Assembly: GCA_035652315.1 (NCBI GenBank)
Contig: DASREA010000035.1
Location: 1 to 64,000, forward strand
Direction of reading: 5' to 3'
DNA length: 64,000 nucleotides
Source: CANKHA01 sp035652315
GTDB taxonomy: Bacteria; Pseudomonadota; Alphaproteobacteria; Rhizobiales; Xanthobacteraceae
Of this stretch, positions 17,609 to 25,565 are shown piece after piece; position 1 is the first letter of the stretch, and each line of letters begins with the position of its first letter. The notes below the pieces were generated by a model. The model worked only from the letters and a program-made list of their open reading frames with translations, was not told the DNA's origin and searched no databases. The translations under genes and the position numbers were made by a program.

Positions 17609-18558
17609 GCCGGCCTCCTAAGGTATCCCGCGTTCCAGCGTGCGATTCCGGTGTCGAGAGGAGAGGCGGTCATCCGCGCATGTAACGCGAGCAGCAATTC
17701 GCTGGCCGGCCGGTCGGTGCGGTGGATGGCGAAGCTCCAGCCCAGCCGGTTGGTTTCGGCGCGGACTTCGTCGCGGTGGCGCGCGATACGCTTTTCGTAA
17801 TCGCCGCGCCAGGTTTCCGCGCGGCCCGCGGTAATGGCGCCGGCGCCTTCCGGCTCCACGAATTCGATGCGGCCGGAATAGGGAAAGGTTTCCTCCGCCG
17901 GATCGACGATCTGGACGACGTGGCCGCGGGCGCCGCTGGCGGAAAGCTGGCCGATGGTGCGATTGACCTCGGCAATGGGACTCCAGAGATCGGACAAGAC
18001 TACGACCTCCGCCAGCGGCGAGGGCGCGAAGGAGGGCGGCAGGCTCGCGCGGTCCGCCGGATCATGCACGATCGCTTGGGAAATCTTGTCGATGATGTTG
18101 CGGCTCGCCGTCGGCAGCATCAGGCCGGGAATGCCGACGCGCTCGCCGCCATCCACCAAAATCTCCGCCAGCGCGAAGGCCACGACCAGCGTGCGCTCAA
18201 GCTTGCTGGCGCCGGCGAGATGCGATGTGAAATGCATGGAGGGGGACCGGTCCGGCCAAATCCACACGGTGTGCGCCGCTTCCCATTCCTGTTCGCGCAC
18301 ATACAGATGTTCATCGCGCGCGGAACGCCGCCAATCGACGCGCTGTGCCGGCTCGCCCGAGACGAAACGGCGATACTGCCAGAAAGTTTCTCCTGATCCG
18401 GCGCGCCGGCGGCCATGGAGGCCATGAATTACCGTCGCGGCGATACGGCGGGCCTCAAGCACCAGCCGCGGCATGGCCGCTGCGAGCGTGCGGCCGCTCG
18501 CGCTCGCGCGGTTGACCGCCGCAATTTCCCGTTCGCCTGCCCGCGCGTCGAGCGCCAT
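17605..18558 (-). CDS. DUF58 domain protein of a MoxR operon
   Basis: A 317-residue protein. The DUF58 signature is clear: GSGETFWQYRRFVSGEPAQRVDWRRSARDEHLYVREQEWEAAHTV is present (residues about 55-98; only key residues noted: the FxxYRxYxxGExxRxIDWRxSAR pattern), followed by a VWA-like fold with WPDRSPSMHF and VVLSDLWSP. DUF58 proteins work with MoxR ATPases. It lies 3 bases behind moxR and overlaps the DUF4159 gene by ATGA, so the operon is tightly coupled. Confidence 0.88.
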   Translation of the reverse strand: MALDARAGEREIAAVNRASASGRTLAAAMPRLVLEARRIAATVIHGLHGRRRAGSGETFWQYRRFVSGEPAQRVDWRRSARDEHLYVREQEWEAAHTVWIWPDRSPSMHFTSHLAGASKLERTLVVAFALAEILVDGGERVGIPGLMLPTASRNIIDKISQAIVHDPADRASLPPSFAPSPLAEVVVLSDLWSPIAEVNRTIGQLSASGARGHVVQIVDPAEETFPYSGRIEFVEPEGAGAITAGRAETWRGDYEKRIARHRDEVRAETNRLGWSFAIHRTDRPASELLLALHARMTASPLDTGIARWNAGYLRRPA

Positions 18559-18561
18559 GCA

Positions 18562-19572
18562 TCACCCAAGCCGCGCCTTCAGCCGGGCGATGACGCCCTG
18601 AATCGTTTCACCTTCCGCGCGCGCGGCGAAAGTGAGCGCCATGCGATGCTTCAGTACCGGCTCGGCCAGTTCCACGACATCGTCGATGGAGGGCGCGTAA
18701 CGGCTTTGCAGCAGCGCCCGCGCGCGCACCGCGAGCATCAGCGCCTGGCTGGCGCGAGGTCCCGGGCCCCACGCGATCAATTTGTTGATATCGCCGCTGT
18801 CGGGGCCCGGCCGCGCCGAGCGCACGAGCGACAGGATCGCTTCCACCACAGACTCACCGACCGGCAGCCGGCGCACCAGCCGCTGCGCGGCGACAAGATC
18901 GTCCGCCGTCATCGCCGCCGTCGGCCGCGTATCTTCGGCCCCGGTCGTCTCGAACAAGATCCGCCGCTCCGCCAGGCGATCCGGATAATCGACATCGATT
19001 TCCATCAGGAAGCGGTCGAGCTGGGCCTCAGGCAGCGGATAGGTGCCTTCCTGCTCGAGCGGATTTTGCGTGGCCAGCACGTGAAACGGCCTCGGCAGAT
19101 CGTGCCGCGCGCCGGCTACGGTGACGTGCTGCTCCTGCATCGCCTGCAACAGCGCCGACTGGGTGCGCGGGCTGGCGCGGTTGATCTCGTCGGCCATCAG
19201 CAATTGCGCGAAGATCGGTCCGGCGATGAATCGGAAGTTGCGCTTGCCGGCGGCGTCTTCCTCCAGCACCTCGGCGCCGAGAATATCGGACGGCATGAGG
19301 TCGGGCGTGAATTGGATCCGGCGCGCGTCCAGCCCCAGCGCAATGCCCATGGTCTCGACCAGCTTGGTCTTGGCCAGACCCGGTACGCCGACCAGCAGCG
19401 CATGGCCGCCCGCGAGCACGGTGACCAGGGCACTGTCGATGACGCTCTCCTGACCGAAGATGATGTTGCCGATCGCGGTGCGCGCGGCACGGATATGGGA
19501 CGCGCTCGATTCCGCGGCGCGGATGATCATGTCCTCGAGCCGTTCAGGGCTTTCGTCGGTTGCCGGCGGCAT
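18562..19572 (-). CDS. MoxR-type AAA+ ATPase
   Basis: A 336-residue ATPase. Walker A is GVPGLAKTKLVE, Walker B LLMADEINRASP, followed by SALLQAMQE, VLATQNPLEQEGTYPLPEAQ and sensor region LDRFLMEIDVDYPD. MoxR ATPases act as chaperones for assembly of metal or envelope complexes with VWA partners, which follow here. The ATG at 19572 has GAGGAG 5 bases upstream, so it is preferred over the ATG at 19623. It heads the four-gene operon. The divergent DUF1285 gene starts 134 bases away. Confidence 0.92.
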   Translation of the reverse strand: MPPATDESPERLEDMIIRAAESSASHIRAARTAIGNIIFGQESVIDSALVTVLAGGHALLVGVPGLAKTKLVETMGIALGLDARRIQFTPDLMPSDILGAEVLEEDAAGKRNFRFIAGPIFAQLLMADEINRASPRTQSALLQAMQEQHVTVAGARHDLPRPFHVLATQNPLEQEGTYPLPEAQLDRFLMEIDVDYPDRLAERRILFETTGAEDTRPTAAMTADDLVAAQRLVRRLPVGESVVEAILSLVRSARPGPDSGDINKLIAWGPGPRASQALMLAVRARALLQSRYAPSIDDVVELAEPVLKHRMALTFAARAEGETIQGVIARLKARLG

Positions 19573-19706
19573 AATTGCTCCTCGATCGGCGGTTGATTCG
19601 TGGCGGTCGCTTCTCAGCTTCAAAGCTTACGCTATTCTCCACCCCGGGCGCCATTGATCTGGGGCCTGCATGGCGGCCATTCAGCCGTCAAATAGGTACG
19701 CAAAGC

Positions 19707-20306
19707 ATGGCGAAGGAAGGGCAGATCGCGAGCGTTGGCTTGGACGCGATTACCAGCGTGGCTCAGCGCGAGGGCGCCAAAGGGCCGCCGCCCGTCCACC
19801 TGTGGAATCCGCCTTATTGCGGCGAGATCGACATGCGGATCGCCACGGACGGCACCTGGTATTATCAGAAGACGCCAATCGGCCGTCCTGCGCTGGTCAA
19901 ACTCTTTGCCTCTGTCATAAAGCGGGAGGGCGACAGATACTTTCTGGTAACTCCCGTGGAGAAGGTCGGAATTACCGTCGACGATGCGCCCTTTCTGGCG
20001 GTGGAGATGAAATGCGAAAACGCGCCGGGCGGCCGCCTCCTACGCTTTCGCACCAACATCGATGATTGGCTGGAATGCGGTGCCGAGCACGCCTTGCGTT
20101 TCGATCCGCAACCGGAGACCGGCGGTTTGAAGCCCTATCTTCACGTTCGCTGCGGCCTCTGGGCGAAGCTCACGCGGGCTCTGTTCTACGATCTCGTCGC
20201 CTTGGGCGAGGAGCGCGAGGTCAACGGCGAGCGCCTGTTCGGCGTCGCGTCCGGCGGGTCGTTCTTCGCCATGGCGCCGGCGGCCGGGCTGCCGGATTTC
20301 GCATGA
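19707..20306 (+). CDS. DUF1285 domain protein
   Basis: A 199-residue protein. PPVHLWNPPYCGEIDMRIATDGTWYYQ followed by TPIGRPALVKLFASVIKREGD and YFLVTPVEKVGI is the N-terminal signature of DUF1285 (residues about 27-90). The structure of the family is a compact two-domain beta fold with no known enzyme activity. The gene overlaps the CoA-type Nudix gene by 4 bases, and cca follows after the DUF6111 gene, a neighbourhood repeated in many alphaproteobacteria. The start at 19707 is chosen because upstream in-frame residues look unconserved. Confidence 0.88.
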   Translation: MAKEGQIASVGLDAITSVAQREGAKGPPPVHLWNPPYCGEIDMRIATDGTWYYQKTPIGRPALVKLFASVIKREGDRYFLVTPVEKVGITVDDAPFLAVEMKCENAPGGRLLRFRTNIDDWLECGAEHALRFDPQPETGGLKPYLHVRCGLWAKLTRALFYDLVALGEEREVNGERLFGVASGGSFFAMAPAAGLPDFA

Positions 20307-20941
20307 TGGCAGGGAGTGATTTCTTTCAGCGCGCCCGCGCAAGGCTGTCGCTCGATGCGCCGGCCGGATTGGCCGATCCCAACGTGCGGCCCGCGCGCGG
20401 CGATCACGATCTCAATCCGGAAACGGCGGCCCTCTGGGCGGTCCGCCCCATCCGCCCCGCCGCGGTATTGGTGCCTGTCGTCGATCGTCCGCGGCCCACG
20501 GTCCTGTTTACCCAGCGTTCGGCGCATTTGCCCGACCATGCCGGGCAGATTTCCTTTCCCGGCGGCAAGATCGATCCCGGCGACGGCACGCCGCTCGCCG
20601 CCGCGTTGCGCGAAGCGGAGGAGGAAATCGGGCTTGCCGCGCGCTTTATCGAGCCGATCGGCTATCTCGATCTCTACATGACGACGCTCGGCTATCGCAT
20701 CGTGCCGCTGGTGGCGCGCGTCGCGCCGGATTACGCGCTGACGTTGAATCGTTCCGAAGTCGACGAGGCTTTCGAAGTGCCGCTCGATTTTCTCATGGAC
20801 CCTGCCAATCACCAGCGCCATAGCCGCGAGTGGAACGGGGTGATCCGTTATTATTTCGCCATGCCGTTCGAAGAGCGGAACATCTGGGGAGCAACCGCCG
20901 GCGTGCTGCGCAATTTGTGGGAGCGCATCTATGCCGCATGA
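20303..20941 (+). CDS. CoA pyrophosphatase-type Nudix hydrolase
   Basis: A 212-residue Nudix protein. RPTVLFTQRSAHLPDHAGQISFPGG leads into the Nudix box GGKIDPGDGTPLAAALREAEEEIGL (key residues: GGK, ALREAEEEIG), the arrangement of NudL/CoA diphosphatases. It probably cleaves CoA or acyl-CoA to phosphopantetheine and ADP. ATGATG at 20303 overlaps the DUF1285 stop, so translation is coupled. The open frame extends far upstream, but that part is antisense-like and lacks signatures. Confidence 0.88.
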   Translation: MMAGSDFFQRARARLSLDAPAGLADPNVRPARGDHDLNPETAALWAVRPIRPAAVLVPVVDRPRPTVLFTQRSAHLPDHAGQISFPGGKIDPGDGTPLAAALREAEEEIGLAARFIEPIGYLDLYMTTLGYRIVPLVARVAPDYALTLNRSEVDEAFEVPLDFLMDPANHQRHSREWNGVIRYYFAMPFEERNIWGATAGVLRNLWERIYAA

Positions 20942-21034
20942 ATTCCGTCGCCAATCCCCTTGGCGCCGCATACTCATAAGCCGCGTGATCGGTTAAGGTC
21001 CGCGCCGGCCGCCGACGAAAGCAGAAAAGCTCCG

Positions 21035-21298
21035 ATGATCCGTCCGTTCTTCGTGGAACTTTTGTTGTTCCTCACGCCCTTTGCCGCCTATGCCTTTCTG
21101 CTTTGGGCGCGCAACCATGGGGTCCTGCATCCGGATTCCTGGCCTTTGCGGACGGTCCTTCTGTTGACCGGCAGCGCGCTGCTGCTGATGGCGGCAAGCG
21201 CGGTCGTCGCCGTATATTTTTCCGGAGCGCCGCCCGGTTCGACCTATGTGCCGGCGCATGTGGAAGATGGGCGCATCGTGCCGGGGGCGACACGATGA
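21035..21298 (+). CDS. DUF6111 family small membrane protein
   Basis: An 87-residue protein starting MIRPFFVELLLFLTPFAAYA, with two membrane segments (about residues 5-25 and 40-65) and the ending GSTYVPAHVEDGRIVPG. This matches the DUF6111 family found between a Nudix gene and cca in Hyphomicrobiales. The function is unknown. Its stop overlaps the cca start by ATGA, so both are translated together. Confidence 0.82.
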   Translation: MIRPFFVELLLFLTPFAAYAFLLWARNHGVLHPDSWPLRTVLLLTGSALLLMAASAVVAVYFSGAPPGSTYVPAHVEDGRIVPGATR

Positions 21299-22563
21299 GC
21301 GAAACCCGCACCGACGCCGGGCGCACCGACCGCAGGCTGCCGCGCGCCGGCTGGCTCGCGGCCGATCCGGTGGCGCGGCTCCTGGCCATCCTTTCCCAGG
21401 AAGGCGACGAAGCGCGCGTCATCGGCGGCGCGGTGCGCAATGCACTGATGAATCTTCCGCCCGGCGATACCGATATCGCTACCACCGCGGAGCCGCCAGA
21501 GGTCGTGCGCCGGGTCCAAGCGGCGGGTTTCAAGGCGGTGCCGACCGGCATCGACCACGGCACCGTCACCGTGGTCGCCGACGGCCATCCGTTCGAAGTG
21601 ACTACACTGCGGGTCGACGTGGAAACCTTCGGCCGCAAGGCGGCGGTCCGCTTTGGCCGCGACTGGAAGGCGGATGCCGAACGGCGCGACTTCACCATGA
21701 ATGCGCTTTCGGCCGACGCCGAGGGCGTCGTCTACGACTACGTCGGCGGCTTGGCCGACATCGAATCGCACCGGGTGCGGTTCATCGGCGATCCGGCGCG
21801 GCGCATCGCCGAGGATTATCTGCGCATCCTGCGCTTCTTCCGTTTCCACGCCGCCTATGGCCATGGCGCGCCCGATCCCGCGGGAGTCCATGCGTGCATC
21901 GCAGCTCGCGCTGGGCTCGATCAGTTGTCGCGCGAGCGGGTGCGCATGGAATTGATCAAGCTGCTGATTGCGCCCGGAGCGGCGGCGGCCCTCACGGTGA
22001 TGACCGAAGCCGGCCTGCTGGTTTCGTTGCTGGGCGGAGTGCCGCTGGTCATGGATTTTGCCCGGATGGGCGAAATCGAGACGGCGCTCGGGCTGCCGCC
22101 GGATCCGATGCGCCGGCTCGCCGCGCTCAATGTCATCGTCGTCGAGGATGCCGAGCGGCTGGCGCAGCGTTTGCGCTTGAGCAATACCGAGCACGAACGT
22201 CTCGCCTCCATGGCGCAGCGATGGCGTGGCATCACGCCGGCGGACGACGATGCGGCGCGCGCGTTGCTCTATCGGTTGGGTCCGGACGGCTTTCGCGATC
22301 GCGTCATGCTCGCCTGGGCGCGTTCGGGTGCGCCGGCCGGCGCGGGCAACTGGCGCGATCTCGCGGCCTTGCCGCAACGCTGGACGGCGCCGTCGTTCCC
22401 GTTAAAAGCCGCGGATTTTCTGCAACGCGGTGTGAGCAAGGGCCCCGCCTTGGGCGAGGTGCTTCGCGCCGCCGAAGAGGTCTGGATTGCCAGCGGCTTT
22501 TCGATCGACGAGGCGGCCATCGAAGGCATCGCAGCAAAAGCAAGGAACGGTTGGCCACCTTGA
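21295..22563 (+). CDS. cca: CCA tRNA nucleotidyltransferase / poly(A) polymerase family
   Basis: A 422-residue enzyme that adds or repairs the 3' CCA end of tRNAs. The nucleotidyltransferase head shows VIGGAVRNALM, the catalytic DTDIATTAEP (Asp pair) and RRDFTMNALSAD; the neck shows FIGDPARRIAEDYLRILRFFRF and ARAGLDQLSRERVRMELIKLL. The length fits class II bacterial enzymes. Whether it makes CCA alone or is a poly(A) polymerase cannot be told from sequence. It starts in the DUF6111 stop. Confidence 0.9.
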   Translation: MSETRTDAGRTDRRLPRAGWLAADPVARLLAILSQEGDEARVIGGAVRNALMNLPPGDTDIATTAEPPEVVRRVQAAGFKAVPTGIDHGTVTVVADGHPFEVTTLRVDVETFGRKAAVRFGRDWKADAERRDFTMNALSADAEGVVYDYVGGLADIESHRVRFIGDPARRIAEDYLRILRFFRFHAAYGHGAPDPAGVHACIAARAGLDQLSRERVRMELIKLLIAPGAAAALTVMTEAGLLVSLLGGVPLVMDFARMGEIETALGLPPDPMRRLAALNVIVVEDAERLAQRLRLSNTEHERLASMAQRWRGITPADDDAARALLYRLGPDGFRDRVMLAWARSGAPAGAGNWRDLAALPQRWTAPSFPLKAADFLQRGVSKGPALGEVLRAAEEVWIASGFSIDEAAIEGIAAKARNGWPP

Positions 22564-22568
22564 TGCAA

Positions 22569-22595
22569 GAACGGCCCGGCTCGCACCGGACCGCT
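22569..22595 (-). terminator. Possible hairpin terminator after the PRC-barrel gene
   Basis: On the reverse strand an AGCGGTCCGG arm pairs with CCGGGCCGTT across a 6-base loop (two G-U pairs), about 28 bases after the PRC-barrel stop. A T-run is weak (GTTCTT). On the plus strand the same stem has two mismatches, so it fits the reverse transcript better. It is only a weak candidate. Confidence 0.3.
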
Positions 22596-22622
22596 CTTTT
22601 CAACAACGCAACGAGGATCGTC

Positions 22623-23207
22623 TTACTTGGGCGGGGGCATTGTGTTGCGCGCCGGCGACGATGACGGCGACGAACTGCTGCCGCCCGCGGAGCCCATCGT
22701 GGACGACTGCGATTTCAGAGTCTTGAATTCGGGCGCCTGCTTGAGCTGATCCTTGGTCAGGCTGACCGAGATCTTCAGATTATTTTTTTCGTCCTGGGCG
22801 ATTTGCAGCGAAGACGGGGCAAGCGCCACGTCTTTCGACCCCATGCCGAGGAAGCCGCCGACGCTCACGATGAAGGCGTCGATTTTGCCGTCCTTGGTGA
22901 ACATGATGTCGCTGATATCGCCGATCTTGGCGTTATCCGGCCCGATCACATTGGTGCCTTTGACCTTCGTCGCCAGCAACTGGTCGGCCTTCTGCTCGGC
23001 AATGAAATTCGCTGAGCTTGAGCTGGAGGCGCTGCCGGACGTCTTCGACATATCGGACTTGTCTTGCTTGGCCGGCGAATTGCTCAGGCCCGACTGCGAG
23101 GCATTCGGCGAAGCATTCGGCGCCGACGGCGACATCGAGCTTTGCGCGAGCGCGGCCGACAACATCAGCCCGCTCACGGCAGTGCCAATCAAAAGTTTTT
23201 TCAACAT
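22623..23207 (-). CDS. Secreted PRC-barrel domain protein
   Basis: A 194-residue protein. The signal peptide is MLKKLLIGTAVSGLMLSAAL; the mature N-terminus is a Ser/Asn/Pro-rich linker (residues about 22-68). The PRC-barrel (about 74-150) shows ATKVKGTNVIGPDNAKIGDISDIMF with key pattern G-x-x-V-x-x-x-x-x-x-x-I-G-x-I-x-D, and FIVSVGGFLGMGSKDVALAP. The tail is a Ser/Pro-rich stretch. Such proteins are periplasmic or surface-associated, of unknown role. It is divergent from mraZ across 467 bases that include the MraZ boxes. Confidence 0.85.
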   Translation of the reverse strand: MLKKLLIGTAVSGLMLSAALAQSSMSPSAPNASPNASQSGLSNSPAKQDKSDMSKTSGSASSSSSANFIAEQKADQLLATKVKGTNVIGPDNAKIGDISDIMFTKDGKIDAFIVSVGGFLGMGSKDVALAPSSLQIAQDEKNNLKISVSLTKDQLKQAPEFKTLKSQSSTMGSAGGSSSSPSSSPARNTMPPPK

Positions 23208-23586
23208 CGAGACCTCCTTGGAACAGTGTCAGGGAAACGCGGCGATCGCTTGGGGCGGCGCATTCCGAGTCAAAGCGCCGCTCTCCTGCGCGATGGAACG
23301 CGTAACTCTTGAGCTAGTTCCGGATTCACAGCGTCGCGGAGCGCGCGCTTTGCTTATGCAGCGGCGCGCGAGACGCCACCCGCGTGCATTGCAGCACGGA
23401 ACAAATTTCGGTGTGCGAATTGCGAGCGCTCACCATGGCCGCCGCGCCTGGAACGGCGCGAGCGGCAGCTGCGCGCTGGCGCGCCGTGTGACGCTGCTAA
23501 GTGCGCCGACAACGCTTCCTTAAGTTTAACCGCCGCTAATGGCAGGACCGCCGCCGGCCTGAAAGGCCCGGAAAATGCCGCGTTTT
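23208..23586. other. Intergenic region between the PRC-barrel gene and the MraZ boxes
   Basis: About 380 bases without a credible gene. It should contain the promoter of the reverse-strand PRC-barrel gene near 23208-23280 and part of the dcw promoter. A short inverted repeat GGCCTGAAAGGCC (GGCC/GGCC around CTGAAA-type loop) sits near 23557-23570. GANTC (CcrM) motifs occur, for example GATTC near 23323. Nothing else stands out. Confidence 0.4.
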
Positions 23587-23631
23587 GTCCATTGACGCCC
23601 AAAATATCCCATGGTAGCCCATAATTTCCCA
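23587..23631 (-). promoter_or_regulatory. MraZ operator: five TGGGN-type boxes at 10-bp spacing
   Basis: Read on the reverse strand, boxes lie at 23627-23631 (TGGGA), 23617-23621 (TGGGC), 23607-23611 (TGGGA), 23597-23601 (TGGGC) and 23587-23591 (TGGAC). Each is separated by exactly 5 bases, giving a strict 10-bp period. MraZ in E. coli and other bacteria binds TGGGN direct repeats with 5-base spacers upstream of its own gene. The array ends 43 bases before the mraZ ATG, so it should carry autorepression of the dcw cluster. Four boxes are perfect and the distal one is degenerate. Confidence 0.92.
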
Positions 23632-23674
23632 GTTACGGGAGCGGCCCGCCCAGTCTGGCGTAGCGAGAGGCACC

Positions 23675-24154
23675 ATGGACCGCTTCGTGTCGAACTACAC
23701 GATGCGTCTCGATGCCAAAGGGCGCGTTTCGATACCGGCGCCGTTTCGCAGCGTTCTGGCCCGCGATGGCTTCGAGGGGCTTTATTGCTATCCGGCGTTG
23801 GACCGGCGCGCGCTGGATGCCGGCGGCAACGCGCTTCTGGCGGAGATCGAAGCCCTGATCACGCGCTTTTCACCTTATTCGGACGAACGCGAGCGCTTCG
23901 CCGCCGCTCTCTATGGCACGAGCGAGATTCTCAAGATGGACGGCGAGGGCAGGGTGAACTTGAGCGAGTCCCTGAAAGCCCATGCCGGTATTTCCGATGC
24001 GGTTGCCTTTGTCGGTCTTGGTCAGAAATTTCAGATCTGGGAACCCAACCGCTTTCGCGCCGAACTGGCGGAGGCCACCGAGCAGGTTCGCGCGCTGAAG
24101 AAGCGATTGGGCAGCCAGATGGGGGCGCCGAAGGCGCACGGAGCACGGGAATGA
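23675..24154 (+). CDS. mraZ: Transcriptional regulator MraZ
   Basis: A 159-residue protein with two SpoVT/AbrB-like halves. The first is YTMRLDAKGRVSIPAPFRSVL (about residues 8-28), the second LKMDGEGRVNLSESLKAHAGI (about 86-106), each with the D-x-K/E-G-R-V DNA-contact loop. MraZ represses the dcw promoter, and a matching operator array lies directly upstream. Its TGA overlaps the rsmH ATG (ATGA). The length is normal for alphaproteobacteria. Confidence 0.97.
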   Translation: MDRFVSNYTMRLDAKGRVSIPAPFRSVLARDGFEGLYCYPALDRRALDAGGNALLAEIEALITRFSPYSDERERFAAALYGTSEILKMDGEGRVNLSESLKAHAGISDAVAFVGLGQKFQIWEPNRFRAELAEATEQVRALKKRLGSQMGAPKAHGARE

Positions 24155-25182
24155 CCAGGGGCGGCGACAGCGGGCAACCGGCTGTCGCTGGCGGACCTGC
24201 CCTTCACATTCCCGTGCTCGCCTCCCAGGCCGTCAAGTTCCTGCGGGTCCGCGATGGCGGCATCTATATCGACGGAACTTTCGGCGCCGGCGGTTATGCG
24301 CGCGCTATCCTCGAGGCAGCGGCGGGCCGGGTCATCGGCATCGACCGCGATCCGCAAGCGATCGTAGCCGGCGCCGGACTCGCCGAAACGGCAGGCGGCC
24401 GTCTGATACTCGTCGAAGGCCGCTTTTCCGACCTCGATGTCATCGCCCGCGGGCAAGGCCTGCAAGCGGTCGACGGCGTCGTTCTCGATATCGGCGTTTC
24501 CTCGATGCAGCTTGGCCTAGCCGCGCGGGGTTTTTCCTTCCGCCTCGAAGGCCCGCTCGACATGCGCATGGGCAATACCGGGCCGACCGCGGCCGATGTG
24601 GTCGCCGCCGCATCCGAGCGCGCCCTTGCCGATATCATTTTTGTCTTGGGCGAAGAGCGCCACGCGCGCGCGGTGGCCCGCGCCATTGTCGCGGCGCGAC
24701 GCGAGACGCCGATCCGCACCACGACCCAGCTTGCCGACATTGTTGCCCGGGTGGTGCGCATGCGCCCTGGCGATATTCACCCGGCGACGCGCACCTTCCA
24801 GGCGCTGCGCATTTTCGTCAACGAGGAGCTCGGCGAACTGGCGGCGGCACTTGGCGCCGCCGAGCGCATTCTCAAACCCGGCGGCCGGCTCGTCGTGGTC
24901 ACGTTTCACTCACTCGAAGATCGGCTGGTGAAGAATTTTCTGGCCGCGCGCTCGCGCGCGCCGGGCGGGTCCCGCCATCTGCCGCAAGCCGCGGCCGCGG
25001 CGCCGAGTTTCCGCATTCTGACGCGGCGGCCGGTCATCGCCGACGCTGCCGAGATCGCGGCCAATCCTCGCTCCAGGTCCGCCAAGCTTCGGGCCGCCGA
25101 ACGCACCGGCGCCGCAGCGCAGGCGGTCGAAGCGGAATCCCTCGGCTTGCCGTCGATTGCCGAAGTCCTGCGGGGGCGGTGA
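24151..25182 (+). CDS. rsmH: 16S rRNA (cytosine(1402)-N4)-methyltransferase RsmH
   Basis: A 343-residue SAM-dependent enzyme (formerly MraW) that methylates C1402 of 16S rRNA. Visible are HIPVLASQAVKFL, the SAM site YIDGTFGAGGYARAIL, VIGIDRDPQA, VVLDIGVSSMQL, PLDMRMG, TRTFQALRIFVNEEL and VVTFHSLEDRLVKNF. The first 18 residues are a loosely conserved extension. It starts in the mraZ stop and ends in the ftsL start, so it is translationally coupled on both sides. Confidence 0.97.
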   Translation: MTRGGDSGQPAVAGGPALHIPVLASQAVKFLRVRDGGIYIDGTFGAGGYARAILEAAAGRVIGIDRDPQAIVAGAGLAETAGGRLILVEGRFSDLDVIARGQGLQAVDGVVLDIGVSSMQLGLAARGFSFRLEGPLDMRMGNTGPTAADVVAAASERALADIIFVLGEERHARAVARAIVAARRETPIRTTTQLADIVARVVRMRPGDIHPATRTFQALRIFVNEELGELAAALGAAERILKPGGRLVVVTFHSLEDRLVKNFLAARSRAPGGSRHLPQAAAAAPSFRILTRRPVIADAAEIAANPRSRSAKLRAAERTGAAAQAVEAESLGLPSIAEVLRGR

Positions 25183-25565
25183 TGTATCGTCTGCTCAACC
25201 TCGGCGTCATCGCCGGCCTCGTTCTCGCGGCCGCCTATGTTTACGACATCAAATACCAGTCGACGCTGCGCGCCGAACGTGTCGCGAAGCTGCGCCAGGA
25301 CCTGCGGCGCGAGCGCGACGCCATTGCCAGCCTGCGCGCCGAATGGGCGCGACTCAGCGAGCCGCGGCGGATTCAGGCGCTTTCCGAACGGCATCTTTCG
25401 CTCGCCCCGGTCCGGGCCACTCAGTTCGACGATTTCGACAGCCTGCCGCAGCGGCCGATGCCGGCCGCGCCGGACGATCCGATTGCCGCGACGGTGGAAC
25501 GCGCGGCCGATGCCCCCGATTCCACCGGAAGCGTCAATTCTCCGGCCACGGGCGAACGGCAATGA
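25182..25565 (+). CDS. ftsL: Cell division protein FtsL
   Basis: A 127-residue protein. An N-terminal membrane segment (LLNLGVIAGLVLAAAYVYDI, residues about 4-23) is followed by a coiled coil (TLRAERVAKLRQDLRRERDAI, about 28-60) and LSEPRRIQALSERHLSLAP, the usual FtsL signature in alphaproteobacteria. The tail is Pro/Asp-rich. Its A overlaps the rsmH TGA (TGATG); a GTG one codon earlier is also possible. It overlaps ftsI by ATGA. Position between rsmH and ftsI confirms the call. Confidence 0.9.
   Translation: MYRLLNLGVIAGLVLAAAYVYDIKYQSTLRAERVAKLRQDLRRERDAIASLRAEWARLSEPRRIQALSERHLSLAPVRATQFDDFDSLPQRPMPAAPDDPIAATVERAADAPDSTGSVNSPATGERQ

Noticed and set aside
23592..23625. A TTGACG ... CATAAT pair overlapping the MraZ boxes as a sigma-70 promoter
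   Set aside because: The spacer is 22 bases, too long for a normal promoter. The start site must lie elsewhere in the region.
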